Translations under genes and position numbers: made by a program
Shown: one piece after another, positions 53,238 through 63,245 of the stretch
How positions within the stretch are numbered: position 1 is the first letter of the stretch
Layout: each line of letters opens with the position of its first letter
Assembly: GCA_964594635.1 (NCBI GenBank)
Contig: CAZQMV010000003.1
Location: 62,001-126,000, forward strand
Source: Berkiella sp964594635
GTDB taxonomy: Bacteria > Pseudomonadota > Gammaproteobacteria > Berkiellales > Berkiellaceae
Reading direction: 5' to 3'
Length of the DNA stretch: 64,000 bases
The notes under the pieces: generated by a model
Told to the model about the DNA's origin: nothing
The model's input: the letters and a program-made list of their open reading frames with translations, nothing else
Databases searched by the model: none

Positions 53238-56200
53238 CTTTCTTTCACTCTTAAATGTAAATCCTGAATTGGCGCGATGCTATGATTTTTTTGAAAAGCT
53301 AACGCCAAAACCTGGGCTTTTGCACCAGACAAGGTGGTTGAGTAACATACTTTGTGTTGAACGGCTGTGCGGCGGATAGCATTAGAGTCCGCAATAGCCT
53401 GTCGACCATCCGTGGTATTGATTATAAAATCAATTTTATCATTTTTGATACTATCCACAATATGAGGCCGACCTTCATTCACCTTACTAATCGTTTCACA
53501 AGGTAATCCAGCTGCCTTTAATGCATTGGCTGTACCTTGGGTTGCTAAAATTTTAAAACCAAGCTGTATGAGTTTTTTAGCAATCTCAACAGCACCTTCT
53601 TTATCGGCATCTCTGACACTGATTAAAGCCGAGCCCGAACGCTGGATCTGCGGAGATTGTGTGGCTAAATCACTTTTAGCATAAGCTTGTGCAAAAGTAT
53701 CACCGACACCCATCACCTCACCCGTTGAGCGCATTTCAGGTCCGAGGATAGGATCAACACCTGGAAACTTCTCAAATGGGAAGACACTCTTTTTCACTGC
53801 AAAAAAGTCTGCTTGATATTCTTTTAATTCTTTTTGAGTGGTCAACGAAATGCCAACCATGCAACGTGCTGCAATTTTAGCAAGCGATCGACCAATCACT
53901 TTTGAAACAAAAGGCACTGTCCGTGCAGCGCGTGGATTGACTTCTAATACATAGATTTTATTGTCTTTAATCGCAAATTGCGCGTTAATCAGGCCAATCA
54001 CACCCAACTCTCGTGCCATTTTGCACATTTGTTCACGCAGTTGGTTTTGAATGTCTTCACTTAAGCTAAATGGAGGTATCGAGCAAGCAGAATCACCGGA
54101 ATGCACGCCGGCTTGTTCGATATGCTCCATAATACCGCCGATTAAGACATTTTCCCCATCGCCAATCGCATCCACATCGACTTCAATCGCATCGTCTAAG
54201 AAACGATCAAGCAAAATGGGCGATCCTTTGGTGAAGTAGGCTGTGCGCTGCATATAATCGCCAAGCTCATCGTCGTTATACACAATTTCCATTGCGCGAC
54301 CACCAAGCACATAGGAAGGACGCACAATCAGGGGATAACCAATGTCGCTCGCAATTTTAAGGCATTCTTCAAACGTTGAAGCCATACCATTAGGCGGTTG
54401 TAAAATGCCTAAGCGATGGATCATTTGCTGGAAGCGGCCTCGATCTTCAGCTCTATCAATGGCATCTGGTGATGTACCAATAATGGGAACACCACACGCT
54501 TCTAATTCATTGGCTAATTTCAGAGGTGTTTGTCCACCAAACTGTACAATCACACCAACAGGTTTTTCTAAATGAACAATTTCTAATACATCTTCTAACG
54601 TTAAGGATTCAAAATATAAACGATCAGAAGTGTCATAATCTGTAGAAACGGTTTCAGGGTTACAATTGACCATGATGGTCTCATAACCCTCTTCACGCAT
54701 CGCCATAGAGGCATGAACGCAACAATAATCAAACTCAATACCTTGACCAATCCGATTTGGTCCACCACCCAATACCATAATTTTGCGGTTTTGTGTGGGA
54801 AGCGCTTCACACTCTTCTTCGTAAGTGGAATAAAGATAAGCGGTTGTCACCGCAAACTCTGCTGCGCAGCTATCAACCCGTTTATACACAGGACGAACGC
54901 CTAATTCCCAACGACGTTTGCGTAAGGTTTGCTCGCTTACCCCTAAAAGACTGGCTAAGCGGTGATCGGAAAATCCTTGGCGCTTCAACTTTCGCAGGGT
55001 ATTTTTATCAACCGCACCAAAGTTAGTATGACGTAAGGTATTTTCTGCCTGAATAAGCTCTTCAATTTGTACTAAAAACCACGGATCCATGCGAGTGAAT
55101 TCTTGGACTTCAGCCAAGCTAAAACCAATTCGAAAGGCATCCCCAATAGCCCATAACCGCTGCCACGTTGGGCGCTGCAAGAATTGACGAATTTCGGTTT
55201 TAGCATCAGGTTTATTTAAATCAAAAAGTGGTTCAAAGCCATAAAAACCGACTTCTAAACCACGGATCGCTTTTTGCAGTGATTCTTGGAAAGTGCGGCC
55301 AATCGCCATCACTTCACCCACCGACTTCATTTGTGTGGTTAATAAGTTATCGGCTTGTGGGAATTTTTCAAAGTTAAAGCGCGGGATCTTGGTCACAACA
55401 TAATCAATGGCCGGTTCAAAAGAAGCAGGGGTTAATTTACCGGTCATTTCATTGGCGAGTTCATCTAACGTATAACCCACCGCCAATTTCGCAGCAATCT
55501 TCGCAATGGGGAAACCGGTTGCTTTTGAAGCAAGTGCAGAAGATCGTGAAACCCGTGGATTCATTTCAATAACACAAAGATCACCATTCTCTGGATTGAC
55601 CGCAAATTGCACATTGGAACCACCTGTTTCAACGCCAATTTTTCGCAATACCGCAATCGAAGCATCGCGCATTTGTTGATATTCTTTATCGGTGAGCGTT
55701 TGAGCAGGAGCAACGGTTATCGAATCGCCCGTATGCACACCCATGGGATCAATATTTTCAATCGAGCAAACAATGATGCAGTTATCTTTTTTATCTCGCA
55801 CCACTTCCATTTCGTATTCTTTCCAACCAATAATCGATTGCTCAATCAGCAACTCATTGGTGGGTGATAAACTCAAACCCCGTTTACAGATCTCTTCGAA
55901 CTCTTCCATATGGTAAGCAATACCACCACCACTACCACCCAGCGTAAAAGAAGGACGAATAATGGTCGGAAACCCCACTAAGGCTTGGGCTGCTTTTGCA
56001 CTTTCTAAGCAATGGGCGATCGATGATTTTGGCATTTTTAGACCAATTTCATTCATTGCTTTACGAAAGCGTTCTCGATCTTCGGCTTTATCAATAGCTT
56101 CACGGCTTGCGCCAATGAGTTCGACATTCCATTTTTTCAATACATCGTATCGCACCAAATCAAGCGCACAATTGAGCGCTGTTTGCCCCCCCATAGTGGG

Positions 56201-56461
56201 AAGCAACGCATCAGGACGCTCTTTTTCAATGATTTTAGCAACGATTTCCCAACGAATAGGCTCGATGTAAATGGCATCAGCCATTTGGGGATCGGTCATA
56301 ATTGTAGCAGGATTAGAATTGACGAGGATGACTCGATAGCCATCTTCACGTAGCGCTTTGCAAGCTTGTGCTCCAGAATAATCAAACTCACAACCTTGAC
56401 CAATAATAATTGGACCAGCGCCTATCACGAGAATACTTTTAATGTCTGTTCTTTTTGGCAT
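53234..56461 (-). CDS. carB: Carbamoyl phosphate synthase, large subunit
   Basis: 1075 residues, ATG at 56461. Makes carbamoyl phosphate for arginine and pyrimidines. Two homologous ATP-grasp halves are visible: VIGAGPIIIGQGCEFDYSGAQACKAL at the N-terminus and VLGGGPNRIGQGIEFDYCCVHA in the middle. A C-terminal MGS-like regulatory domain includes ILATQGTANALKAAGLPCE and DGRQAIADS. It lies 2 nt after carA. Confidence 0.97.
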   Translation of the reverse strand: MPKRTDIKSILVIGAGPIIIGQGCEFDYSGAQACKALREDGYRVILVNSNPATIMTDPQMADAIYIEPIRWEIVAKIIEKERPDALLPTMGGQTALNCALDLVRYDVLKKWNVELIGASREAIDKAEDRERFRKAMNEIGLKMPKSSIAHCLESAKAAQALVGFPTIIRPSFTLGGSGGGIAYHMEEFEEICKRGLSLSPTNELLIEQSIIGWKEYEMEVVRDKKDNCIIVCSIENIDPMGVHTGDSITVAPAQTLTDKEYQQMRDASIAVLRKIGVETGGSNVQFAVNPENGDLCVIEMNPRVSRSSALASKATGFPIAKIAAKLAVGYTLDELANEMTGKLTPASFEPAIDYVVTKIPRFNFEKFPQADNLLTTQMKSVGEVMAIGRTFQESLQKAIRGLEVGFYGFEPLFDLNKPDAKTEIRQFLQRPTWQRLWAIGDAFRIGFSLAEVQEFTRMDPWFLVQIEELIQAENTLRHTNFGAVDKNTLRKLKRQGFSDHRLASLLGVSEQTLRKRRWELGVRPVYKRVDSCAAEFAVTTAYLYSTYEEECEALPTQNRKIMVLGGGPNRIGQGIEFDYCCVHASMAMREEGYETIMVNCNPETVSTDYDTSDRLYFESLTLEDVLEIVHLEKPVGVIVQFGGQTPLKLANELEACGVPIIGTSPDAIDRAEDRGRFQQMIHRLGILQPPNGMASTFEECLKIASDIGYPLIVRPSYVLGGRAMEIVYNDDELGDYMQRTAYFTKGSPILLDRFLDDAIEVDVDAIGDGENVLIGGIMEHIEQAGVHSGDSACSIPPFSLSEDIQNQLREQMCKMARELGVIGLINAQFAIKDNKIYVLEVNPRAARTVPFVSKVIGRSLAKIAARCMVGISLTTQKELKEYQADFFAVKKSVFPFEKFPGVDPILGPEMRSTGEVMGVGDTFAQAYAKSDLATQSPQIQRSGSALISVRDADKEGAVEIAKKLIQLGFKILATQGTANALKAAGLPCETISKVNEGRPHIVDSIKNDKIDFIINTTDGRQAIADSNAIRRTAVQHKVCYSTTLSGAKAQVLALAFQKNHSIAPIQDLHLRVKER

Positions 56462-56463
56462 AG

Positions 56464-57648
56464 CTACACAATTTCTGATACGGGGTTTAACTTAAGGTTT
56501 CGCTTTTCATGATGGTTTTTCATCATCATGATAAATTCTGCAAACAACCCTCTTACGTCATTAGGCCCAGGACCTGCTTCTGGATGTCCTTGAAAACCAA
56601 AGGCTGGCTTAGTGCGATGCTTGATGCCTTGAATAGTGCCATCAAATAACGAACGATGCGTTACTTCGATAGTGTCAGGCAGCGCATTTTCATCAACCGC
56701 AAAGCCATGATTTTGACTGGTAATCATCACTTGGTTAGCCACTATTGCGCGCACAGGGTGATTACCACCGTGATGACCAAATTTCATCTTGTGCGTTTTC
56801 GCACCCAGCGCTAAAGCCAGGAGCTGATGGCCTAAACAAATACCAAATAACGGCATATTGTTTTCTAGCAAGATTTTAATTGCATCAATCGCATATTCAC
56901 ACGCTTGTGGATCCCCTGGACCATTAGATAAGAAAACGCCATGGGGATTCAGTGCTAAAACATCCTGTGCTTTAGTCTTGGCGGGCACCACGGTTACCTG
57001 ACAGCCTAAATCCGCTAAACAGCGTAATATGGTTTTCTTGATGCCATAATCATAAGCAACAATGCGATAGTCTGGTTCTTTACTCTGCGGTGTAGAAGGC
57101 CATAACCCACCTTCTTGCCATTCATAGGCTGCGGTTGTCGAAACATCTTTCGCTAAATCACAACCAGCCAAGCCAGTCAATTCGCGTGCTTTTAACACAG
57201 CGTTCGCTTTATCTTCTTCGGTTATTTCTTTCGCTGTATAGATGCAGCCTTTTAATGCGCCTTTTGTTCTTAATAAACGAGTCAACCGACGGGTATCAAT
57301 TTCAGTAATGCCCACAATTTTTTGCTCTTTCATAAAAGCATCAAGCGTTGTTTGACTCCGCCAATTGCTAGCAAGGGGTGATAGTTGTCGAATGATAAGG
57401 CCTTTGGCGTGAATAGTATTCGATTCGCAATCATCGGTATTCATACCAACATTGCCAATGTGAGGATAAGTTAAAGTAATTAATTGGCCGGCATAGGAAG
57501 GATCTGTCAGAATTTCTTGATAACCAGTCATTGCAGTATTAAAAACAACTTCACCTACTGCAACACTTATCGATTGGTTTATGTAACCAAAAGCGATCCC
57601 TTCAAATAGCGAACCATCTTCAAGTGCAAGTATCGCTGATTGTGGCAC
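56464..57648 (-). CDS. carA: Carbamoyl phosphate synthase, small (glutaminase) subunit
   Basis: 394 residues; a GTG start with a strong GGGAGGT site. Releases ammonia from glutamine for CarB. The class I glutamine amidotransferase triad is present: Cys271 in GICLGHQLLALALG, and His and Glu in FGFQGHPEAGPGP. The N-terminal domain holds FNTAMTGYQEILTDPSYAGQ. First gene of carAB-greA. Upstream, dapB is displaced by an accessory block. Confidence 0.97.
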   Translation of the reverse strand: MPQSAILALEDGSLFEGIAFGYINQSISVAVGEVVFNTAMTGYQEILTDPSYAGQLITLTYPHIGNVGMNTDDCESNTIHAKGLIIRQLSPLASNWRSQTTLDAFMKEQKIVGITEIDTRRLTRLLRTKGALKGCIYTAKEITEEDKANAVLKARELTGLAGCDLAKDVSTTAAYEWQEGGLWPSTPQSKEPDYRIVAYDYGIKKTILRCLADLGCQVTVVPAKTKAQDVLALNPHGVFLSNGPGDPQACEYAIDAIKILLENNMPLFGICLGHQLLALALGAKTHKMKFGHHGGNHPVRAIVANQVMITSQNHGFAVDENALPDTIEVTHRSLFDGTIQGIKHRTKPAFGFQGHPEAGPGPNDVRGLFAEFIMMMKNHHEKRNLKLNPVSEIV

Positions 57649-57775
57649 GTCACCTCCCTAATGGGTTTTTCTTTTTCGTCGGCACAAAATAGCGGAAGTA
57701 TATTGAATAATGACAAGAAAATCAAGAGGCTAATGTAAGATGTTGATTTATAATGGTAACTTATAAATCATGTGA

Positions 57776-59362
57776 CTATGAATCAAATTCCACTCGAAAT
57801 CCGACACGGACTTTAGGTTCGACAGGTTGGGGCACGCCAGCAAGCGCATAAGCTTGTTCCAATATTGTTTTCCTTTTTTGAGTGCCTTGTGGCGTATCCA
57901 TGGGATATTCCACTTCATCTAATTCAGGGGACATATTCGCTTTCAATGCTGCTGCCATTAAACGCACAGCTAATGCATCATCTCTATCGGCAACAACTTT
58001 TAAATATTTATTGCCAGAAGATTCATATAATGCTCTGGCTTGAGCAACTAATACTTCTGAAACCGCTTCTTGATTCTCATCATCTAATGCCGCTTTATCG
58101 ACGAGTACTTCAGCCGAATATTGAGTGGCACTGATTTTAACTTCGCGGAAAAGAATATCTGGCAAATCCGGTTTATTATGTCGCTTAATATGGTATTGAT
58201 AATAACTATGATTACGAGATTCAGGTCGATGGTGCTCGGCTTCTATTTCCTTGATCCCAAGTTTCGATTGGCGCAAATTTTCAACAAATCGTTTATTCAC
58301 TTGCGTCATGGGTTCGTGAACAAAAGAGGACGCGCTTGCTAGAGGAACCGGTACTTTGGACATTTCCTCTTTATTATTCACCACCATTCTAGCTGGTGGC
58401 AATTCTAATACATCTGGTTTGTCTGTCAGTGTCTCCTCAATATGTTTACGCACTGCATGAGATAATCCTTCTGATTTTTTTAATTGATGCAGAATATGCA
58501 AAACAGCCCATCTGTCTTCTAATAGCGCGTTATTCTCTTTATCAACATCAAGCTCTAGGTTTAACAATTTTAATTCATGACAGAAGTAAAAGGCCAACCT
58601 TTCTATCGCAATGGGATCAGCTTGTTTTATCCCATTTTTACGCACCATGCGATAATAGCGCTGACACAAGGGACTTTTGATTGCGTGGCGACGGTTATAC
58701 AGATAAGCGCTCATCATGAGACTTGTTTTGTGCGAGATCCCATATTGGCTTTTCACCTTAGAAGTGATTCTTTTTGATAATTCGTAATGCCTTTCTTCTT
58801 TAAAAAATATTTTAGAGACTCTATTTCCAACCCAGCTCCCAATCACACCACCAATAATCCCTAAACCAATGCCACCTCCTACAGCTGCTACACCACCTGC
58901 AATCAATGCGCCGACTGTACCACCAATTGCCGTGCCAATCCCTGGAAAAACGATTGTACCTAATACCGCACCAATCGCTACACCAACACCAATGCCTCCC
59001 ACAATTGCTAAGGTTGTTTTAACGCGTCGTTTTGAAAGCAGATCTTTACCACCATAATAAAGATCATACAGGATCTTAGTCGCGCCAGTTTTTAGATGAC
59101 CATTGATTGCAGAATCATGTATCTGGGAGATCGCCGAGACTTTATCGAGCCTCGCAAGCTTTACCCCCGCTTCAACCATTTCGATAACATCTTTTGGCTC
59201 TTTCTCTGTGCTAGGTGTTGTCCCTTTGGGATCAATTTGCATCCATTGCAATAGATCGGCAACAATCATTTTATCGCTGTCATTATCTGATTCTTCAGAG
59301 ATCTGATCATAACGACGGGGGGCTTTACCAAGCTGTTTGTTATCGAATAAGGGTTTTGCCAT
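57776..59362 (-). CDS. Unrecognised protein with glycine-zipper membrane hairpin, effector-like
   Basis: 528 residues from ATG 59362 (MAKPLFDNKQ), which has AGGAC upstream; a frame six codons longer overlaps that site. Residues ~110-185 are a Gly/Ala/Ile-rich membrane region (AIVGGIGVGVAIGAVLG, AIGGTVGALIAGGVAAVGGG, LGIIGGVIGSWVG) with repeated GxxxG, as in glycine zippers that oligomerise in membranes. The flanks are charged and helical. The C-terminal ~150 residues form a soluble alpha/beta domain (YLKVVADRDDALAVRLMAAALKANM). No signal peptide and no known enzyme motif. Likely a host-membrane-targeted protein, by inference. Confidence 0.5.
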   Translation of the reverse strand: MAKPLFDNKQLGKAPRRYDQISEESDNDSDKMIVADLLQWMQIDPKGTTPSTEKEPKDVIEMVEAGVKLARLDKVSAISQIHDSAINGHLKTGATKILYDLYYGGKDLLSKRRVKTTLAIVGGIGVGVAIGAVLGTIVFPGIGTAIGGTVGALIAGGVAAVGGGIGLGIIGGVIGSWVGNRVSKIFFKEERHYELSKRITSKVKSQYGISHKTSLMMSAYLYNRRHAIKSPLCQRYYRMVRKNGIKQADPIAIERLAFYFCHELKLLNLELDVDKENNALLEDRWAVLHILHQLKKSEGLSHAVRKHIEETLTDKPDVLELPPARMVVNNKEEMSKVPVPLASASSFVHEPMTQVNKRFVENLRQSKLGIKEIEAEHHRPESRNHSYYQYHIKRHNKPDLPDILFREVKISATQYSAEVLVDKAALDDENQEAVSEVLVAQARALYESSGNKYLKVVADRDDALAVRLMAAALKANMSPELDEVEYPMDTPQGTQKRKTILEQAYALAGVPQPVEPKVRVGFRVEFDS

Positions 59363-59465
59363 ATAAAAAGTCCTCATCATTTATCTCTATGACATTCGCC
59401 AACAAGAAATAATTCAAAGGCTGGGGAAATTAATTGTGTTCATTTTCGTGCAGTAGCACTGTTTG

Positions 59466-60113
59466 CTATTCTCTTTTGGGTCTAGCATCGGGTGCACCTC
59501 TTGGCACATCCCAAGCTTTTCCACGACGTTTCTCTTGACTGGCATTTTCAAGTTCGCCATCGGGTTCTGGTTTATCAGTAACCATCAATTTATCGCCTAT
59601 GTATAATTTGATCCCTTTTTCTTGAAAGGCTGCTGCATATTCAGCACACTTTTCTTTTTCAACTTCTTTAGCCAACTCCAACCACTTGCCCATCCCATGC
59701 CCATAGAGCCTTAATTCCGTACCTGCAGGATGGAAGCGTAGATGGGATTGCAAAGTGATATCTAGCAGTTTAGAAAGCACTTTTTTAGCTTCTTCGGGAT
59801 CCGTTATGTTAGACATATCTGCACCAAAAGAACTTGAATTGCCACCATCTGGCTCTTTTCTCGTCGTGACATTGGCTTTCACAACGGTGCCATCTTTTAA
59901 AGTCATCAGATCAAATTCGATGGTTTCCTTTTGACCCATCATGTTCGTTTTTATTTCTTTTTGAGGCATTTTGGCAACATTATCGATATTAAATTTATCT
60001 TTATTTTGCGTTAAAAAATCTTTAATTTGCCAAGACTCAGGGCCATTCTTAATGCTGAGCTCTTCATAAATTTGCATGATTTTATCTTCATCAGCTTTGT
60101 TTGAATTACCCAT
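59466..60113 (-). CDS. Hypothetical soluble protein
   Basis: 215 residues, ATG at 60113 with GAGG upstream. Family not recognised. The N-terminal half is helical (DEDKIMQIYEELSIKNG), then DGTVVKANVTTRK strands; a C-terminal alpha/beta segment (GTELRLYGHGMGKWLELAKEVEKEKCAEYAAAFQEKGIKLYIGDK) is followed by a basic, disordered tail (RRGKAWDVPRGAPDARPKRE). The C-terminal segment faintly recalls the end of the neighbouring 528-residue protein, so the two may belong to one functional module. No signal peptide or membrane helix. Confidence 0.5.
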   Translation of the reverse strand: MGNSNKADEDKIMQIYEELSIKNGPESWQIKDFLTQNKDKFNIDNVAKMPQKEIKTNMMGQKETIEFDLMTLKDGTVVKANVTTRKEPDGGNSSSFGADMSNITDPEEAKKVLSKLLDITLQSHLRFHPAGTELRLYGHGMGKWLELAKEVEKEKCAEYAAAFQEKGIKLYIGDKLMVTDKPEPDGELENASQEKRRGKAWDVPRGAPDARPKRE

Positions 60114-60207
60114 ATTAACCTCGCCAATATTACAGGGTATTATTCATATTTATGCCAACTTCAAAGGGAATGCAATCATCATAAAACGTGCATTCCCACG
60201 CGATTTG

Positions 60208-60588
60208 TTAGTCTGAAGGCATATCCAGAGAGTCCATATTGGCTCCTGGTACATTCGGCCCACCAGGATTTCCTGGAAGCGGTGCTTTAGGTATTGGTGG
60301 AGCAGGCACGGGTTCAGGCGATGGCATAGGAGCAGGCTCAGGCATGGGTTTAGGTGGCGGCTCGTTCGGTGGGAGTGATGGTTCCACAGGTTCAGGACGT
60401 GGTGGCGCTATTTCCTGTTTTGAAAGAGCAAGGATCTCTTGCATGGGTGGCAAGAAAATAAGTTCTCCGTTGACGTAGCTTGATCTCGCTACACGAGATG
60501 GAGGATCGGCGAGTGCTGTTTGCATTGTGAACAATGCTAACAGCACAGCCACTATCATCCAGCGGAAAATTCGTGAAAGGTGATCCAT
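60208..60588 (-). CDS. Exported proline-rich protein
   Basis: 126 residues, ATG at 60588. Signal peptide with hydrophobic core MIVAVLLALFTMQTALA and cleavage before DPPS. The mature N-terminus DPPSRVARSSYVNGELIFLPP resembles the opening of periplasmic FecR/DUF6600-type proteins. The remainder is proline-rich with PEP and PAP repeats (residues ~65-110), likely an extended periplasmic spacer or envelope protein. Short compared with those families, so possibly a truncated relative. Confidence 0.6.
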   Translation of the reverse strand: MDHLSRIFRWMIVAVLLALFTMQTALADPPSRVARSSYVNGELIFLPPMQEILALSKQEIAPPRPEPVEPSLPPNEPPPKPMPEPAPMPSPEPVPAPPIPKAPLPGNPGGPNVPGANMDSLDMPSD

Positions 60589-60744
60589 AATCTATCCTGC
60601 TTATTTGTATCTACACGATTAAAACGAACAGAGAAACTTTAATATGTATCGGTATCAGATAGTTAAACTTAAAAAGTGACCTATTTGAACTTTTTATTGA
60701 CTTAACTTGTCGGAATTATATGAGAGTCATGTTAGGTGGATGCC

Positions 60745-62358
60745 ATGGCATTGCACGGTGCAGATCATCAGAAACCGGTTGTTATCGTCGGCATGGGTCC
60801 GGGTGGTTTAAGTGCTGCAATAACAGCAGCTCGAGCCGGCCATAATGTCATCATTGTAGAAAATCGCGATCACTTTTCACGTGTACAACGAATTAGTGCC
60901 GATGCAGCAACCTTAGAATTTTTGAATTCGTTACGTGATCCTGATCCTAGCAAGGAAAGTGAAGAGGATAGAAAATTTTTTGAACATCAAATATTTAAAA
61001 CCGGCAGCGAAGGAACTGTTCAAGTAAAGGACTTACAAGCTTTTTTAGCAAGAAAACTGCAAGAAAAATTCAAAGACAATGTCGAAATACGAAGAGGTGT
61101 CGGCCACAAAGTTGTTGGAATGGATCCCGATAAACAAACTGTGACTCTTGAAAGCCCTGGCGGGAAGCAGGATACAGTAGAATTTAGTCACATGATTGCA
61201 GCAGATGGTGCACGCCGTGGCGTTACAGATATTCTCAATAAAAGCACTGATAAAGCAGCCTATCAAGTTCACTATCAAGCTAAAGATTTACAGCCCAGAC
61301 AAGCAGAAGTCGGCACTGTTTCTCTTACAGCGGTACCCGGTGCTAAATTACCTGAGGCTCCAAATGAGGAATTCAAGTTTAATCCAAGCCATATGAAGCG
61401 GCTATTAGAGTTAGGTTGGGACAAACCTTATTTTCCTAGAGTTTATATATTCAGAAATGAAGAAAATACCAAGTTTTTCGTTTCGGGTGAAGTTCCATCA
61501 ATCATTAGCAATGTGCGACACGAAGATGACAGAGCAGCTCAAACCCAAATGATGGAAGCTTGGGGTAAGTTTATGGTTAGCGTTCGTCTTGGTTATCCGG
61601 AAAGCGATGTTGCTTTAATTAAATCTGCCAATCCAGCAAACGACAAACGCAAAGATGAAAAAAATGCTCTAAAAAGCACTGTATTTTCATTAGAAATGCG
61701 AGCTGCTGATACATCTGCTGTTAAACTAGGCCAACAAGGAGCCTTTGTACTAGTAGGAGATGCTTATAAAAATGCCAATTTCTTTTTTAAACATGGTATG
61801 AATGATGCGATAAAAGATGGTATTCTCGCTGCAAAATGCATCGATGGGCCTGACGGCAAATATGATTTTGATGCATATGCTAAACAACATGCTACTCAAG
61901 AGAAAATGTTAGCGACTAGAATGGGTTTTGCAGATTCTCAAAATGAAATGCCAGAAATCACAACTAATCTAGAACAACAAGTGTCGGCGCTGATAAAAAT
62001 CGCTAAAACATTCAATAACCAAGATATAAAAGACGCAATAGCCCATATTAAAAATATGCCCGGTCCAACGACCGAGCATTTTGACGCCTACTTATATCAA
62101 ATACAAGTTGAGGCTCTATCAAAAAAAGTAGAACAAGTGGTTAATGATAAAATTTCTGCATTACGAGAAAAAAGTAAAGGATCAATGATTCATTCAAAGG
62201 ATGAAGTGTCGCTTGTTAAAATGCAAACAGAACTTAGTAGTGTTAATAAGAATCTTCAGAAAGCTTTCTTTAAATATTATGATACTAATATCGAAAAACG
62301 AAAAGAATTTTATCAAAGTATACAATCCGACAAAACCAAGAAATCAAAAATCAGCTAA
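60745..62358 (+). CDS. FAD-dependent monooxygenase-like protein with helical C-terminal extension
   Basis: 537 residues from ATG 60745, which has AGGTGG five nt upstream; an in-frame GTG at 60736 overlaps that site. A Rossmann FAD motif VVIVGMGPGGLSAAITAARAG with acidic end VEN, an Arg-containing strand RVQRISADAATLEFL, a mid-protein GADGARR-like MIAADGARRGV, and the second FAD motif VLVGDAYKNANFFFKHGMNDAI match p-hydroxybenzoate hydroxylase-fold monooxygenases. The C-terminal ~150 residues are coiled coil and Lys-rich (KTKKSKIS end), unusual for a metabolic flavoprotein. With effector-like neighbours, a role on host proteins (as for MICAL) is conceivable but unproven. Confidence 0.7.
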   Translation: MALHGADHQKPVVIVGMGPGGLSAAITAARAGHNVIIVENRDHFSRVQRISADAATLEFLNSLRDPDPSKESEEDRKFFEHQIFKTGSEGTVQVKDLQAFLARKLQEKFKDNVEIRRGVGHKVVGMDPDKQTVTLESPGGKQDTVEFSHMIAADGARRGVTDILNKSTDKAAYQVHYQAKDLQPRQAEVGTVSLTAVPGAKLPEAPNEEFKFNPSHMKRLLELGWDKPYFPRVYIFRNEENTKFFVSGEVPSIISNVRHEDDRAAQTQMMEAWGKFMVSVRLGYPESDVALIKSANPANDKRKDEKNALKSTVFSLEMRAADTSAVKLGQQGAFVLVGDAYKNANFFFKHGMNDAIKDGILAAKCIDGPDGKYDFDAYAKQHATQEKMLATRMGFADSQNEMPEITTNLEQQVSALIKIAKTFNNQDIKDAIAHIKNMPGPTTEHFDAYLYQIQVEALSKKVEQVVNDKISALREKSKGSMIHSKDEVSLVKMQTELSSVNKNLQKAFFKYYDTNIEKRKEFYQSIQSDKTKKSKIS

Positions 62359-62371
62359 AGATTTCTTTCTT

Positions 62372-63175
62372 TTAAACAAAGCCCAGCACATCACTCATGC
62401 TATAAAGGCCTGATTGTTTATCTTGCAACCAGGTTGCCGCACGAATAGCACCTGTTGCAAAAGCTTGGCGGCTAGACGCTTTATGGGTAATTTCTATACG
62501 CTCGCCACTGCTTGCAAACAAAACGGTATGATCACCTACTGTATCGCCCCCACGAATCGTTGAAAAACCAATCGTTTGGCGCTCACGCTCTCCTGTGATG
62601 CCATGTCTATCAAATACAGCAACTTGATTGAGATCGCGACCAAGTGTTTCTGCAATCACTTCACCCATTTGAAGCGCTGTGCCTGAAGGCGCATCGATTT
62701 TATGACGATGGTGAGCTTCGATAATTTCAATATCAACAGTATTACCTAGTATTGCTGCCGCCTGCTTAATGAGTTCATAACAAATGTTCACACCAATACT
62801 GGTATTGGGTGCAAACACAATGGCGATCTCTTTACTTGCTTCTTGAATCAGTCTTTTTTGCTCCTCACTAAAACCAGTGGTACCTATCACCATTTTTTTA
62901 TGATGCTTTTTGCATAAGCTTAAATGCTGGAGTGTGGATGCGGGAATAGTAAAGTCAATCAATACATCAAATTGATCGATGATTTTATGAATATCATCGG
63001 AAGGTTTAAGATTAAGTGTTTCAATCCCAGCAATCAACCCAACATCGGTGTTAATCAGCGGGTTATTATGGGTTACCGTAGCCGCAGCTAATTGCACTTG
63101 TGCTTCAAGTGTAGCAGCATGGACAAGGGCTTTACCCATTCTGCCGCTGCAACCTGCGATAGCGATCCTTAACAT
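62372..63175 (-). CDS. dapB: 4-hydroxy-tetrahydrodipicolinate reductase
   Basis: 267 residues, ATG at 63175. NAD(P)H-dependent step of lysine and diaminopimelate synthesis. Nucleotide-binding IAIAGCSGRMGKALV, the family signature EAHHRHKIDAPSGTAL and FASSGERIEITHKASSR are present. Lies between dnaJ and the accessory block that separates it from carA; convergent with the FAD gene (13-nt gap). Confidence 0.97.
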   Translation of the reverse strand: MLRIAIAGCSGRMGKALVHAATLEAQVQLAAATVTHNNPLINTDVGLIAGIETLNLKPSDDIHKIIDQFDVLIDFTIPASTLQHLSLCKKHHKKMVIGTTGFSEEQKRLIQEASKEIAIVFAPNTSIGVNICYELIKQAAAILGNTVDIEIIEAHHRHKIDAPSGTALQMGEVIAETLGRDLNQVAVFDRHGITGERERQTIGFSTIRGGDTVGDHTVLFASSGERIEITHKASSRQAFATGAIRAATWLQDKQSGLYSMSDVLGFV

Positions 63176-63245
63176 ACCCCATCCTTATGATAACTATGTG
63201 TTTGTATAGAAGTATAGGATACAAGAGATTATTCTTTTTGACAAA

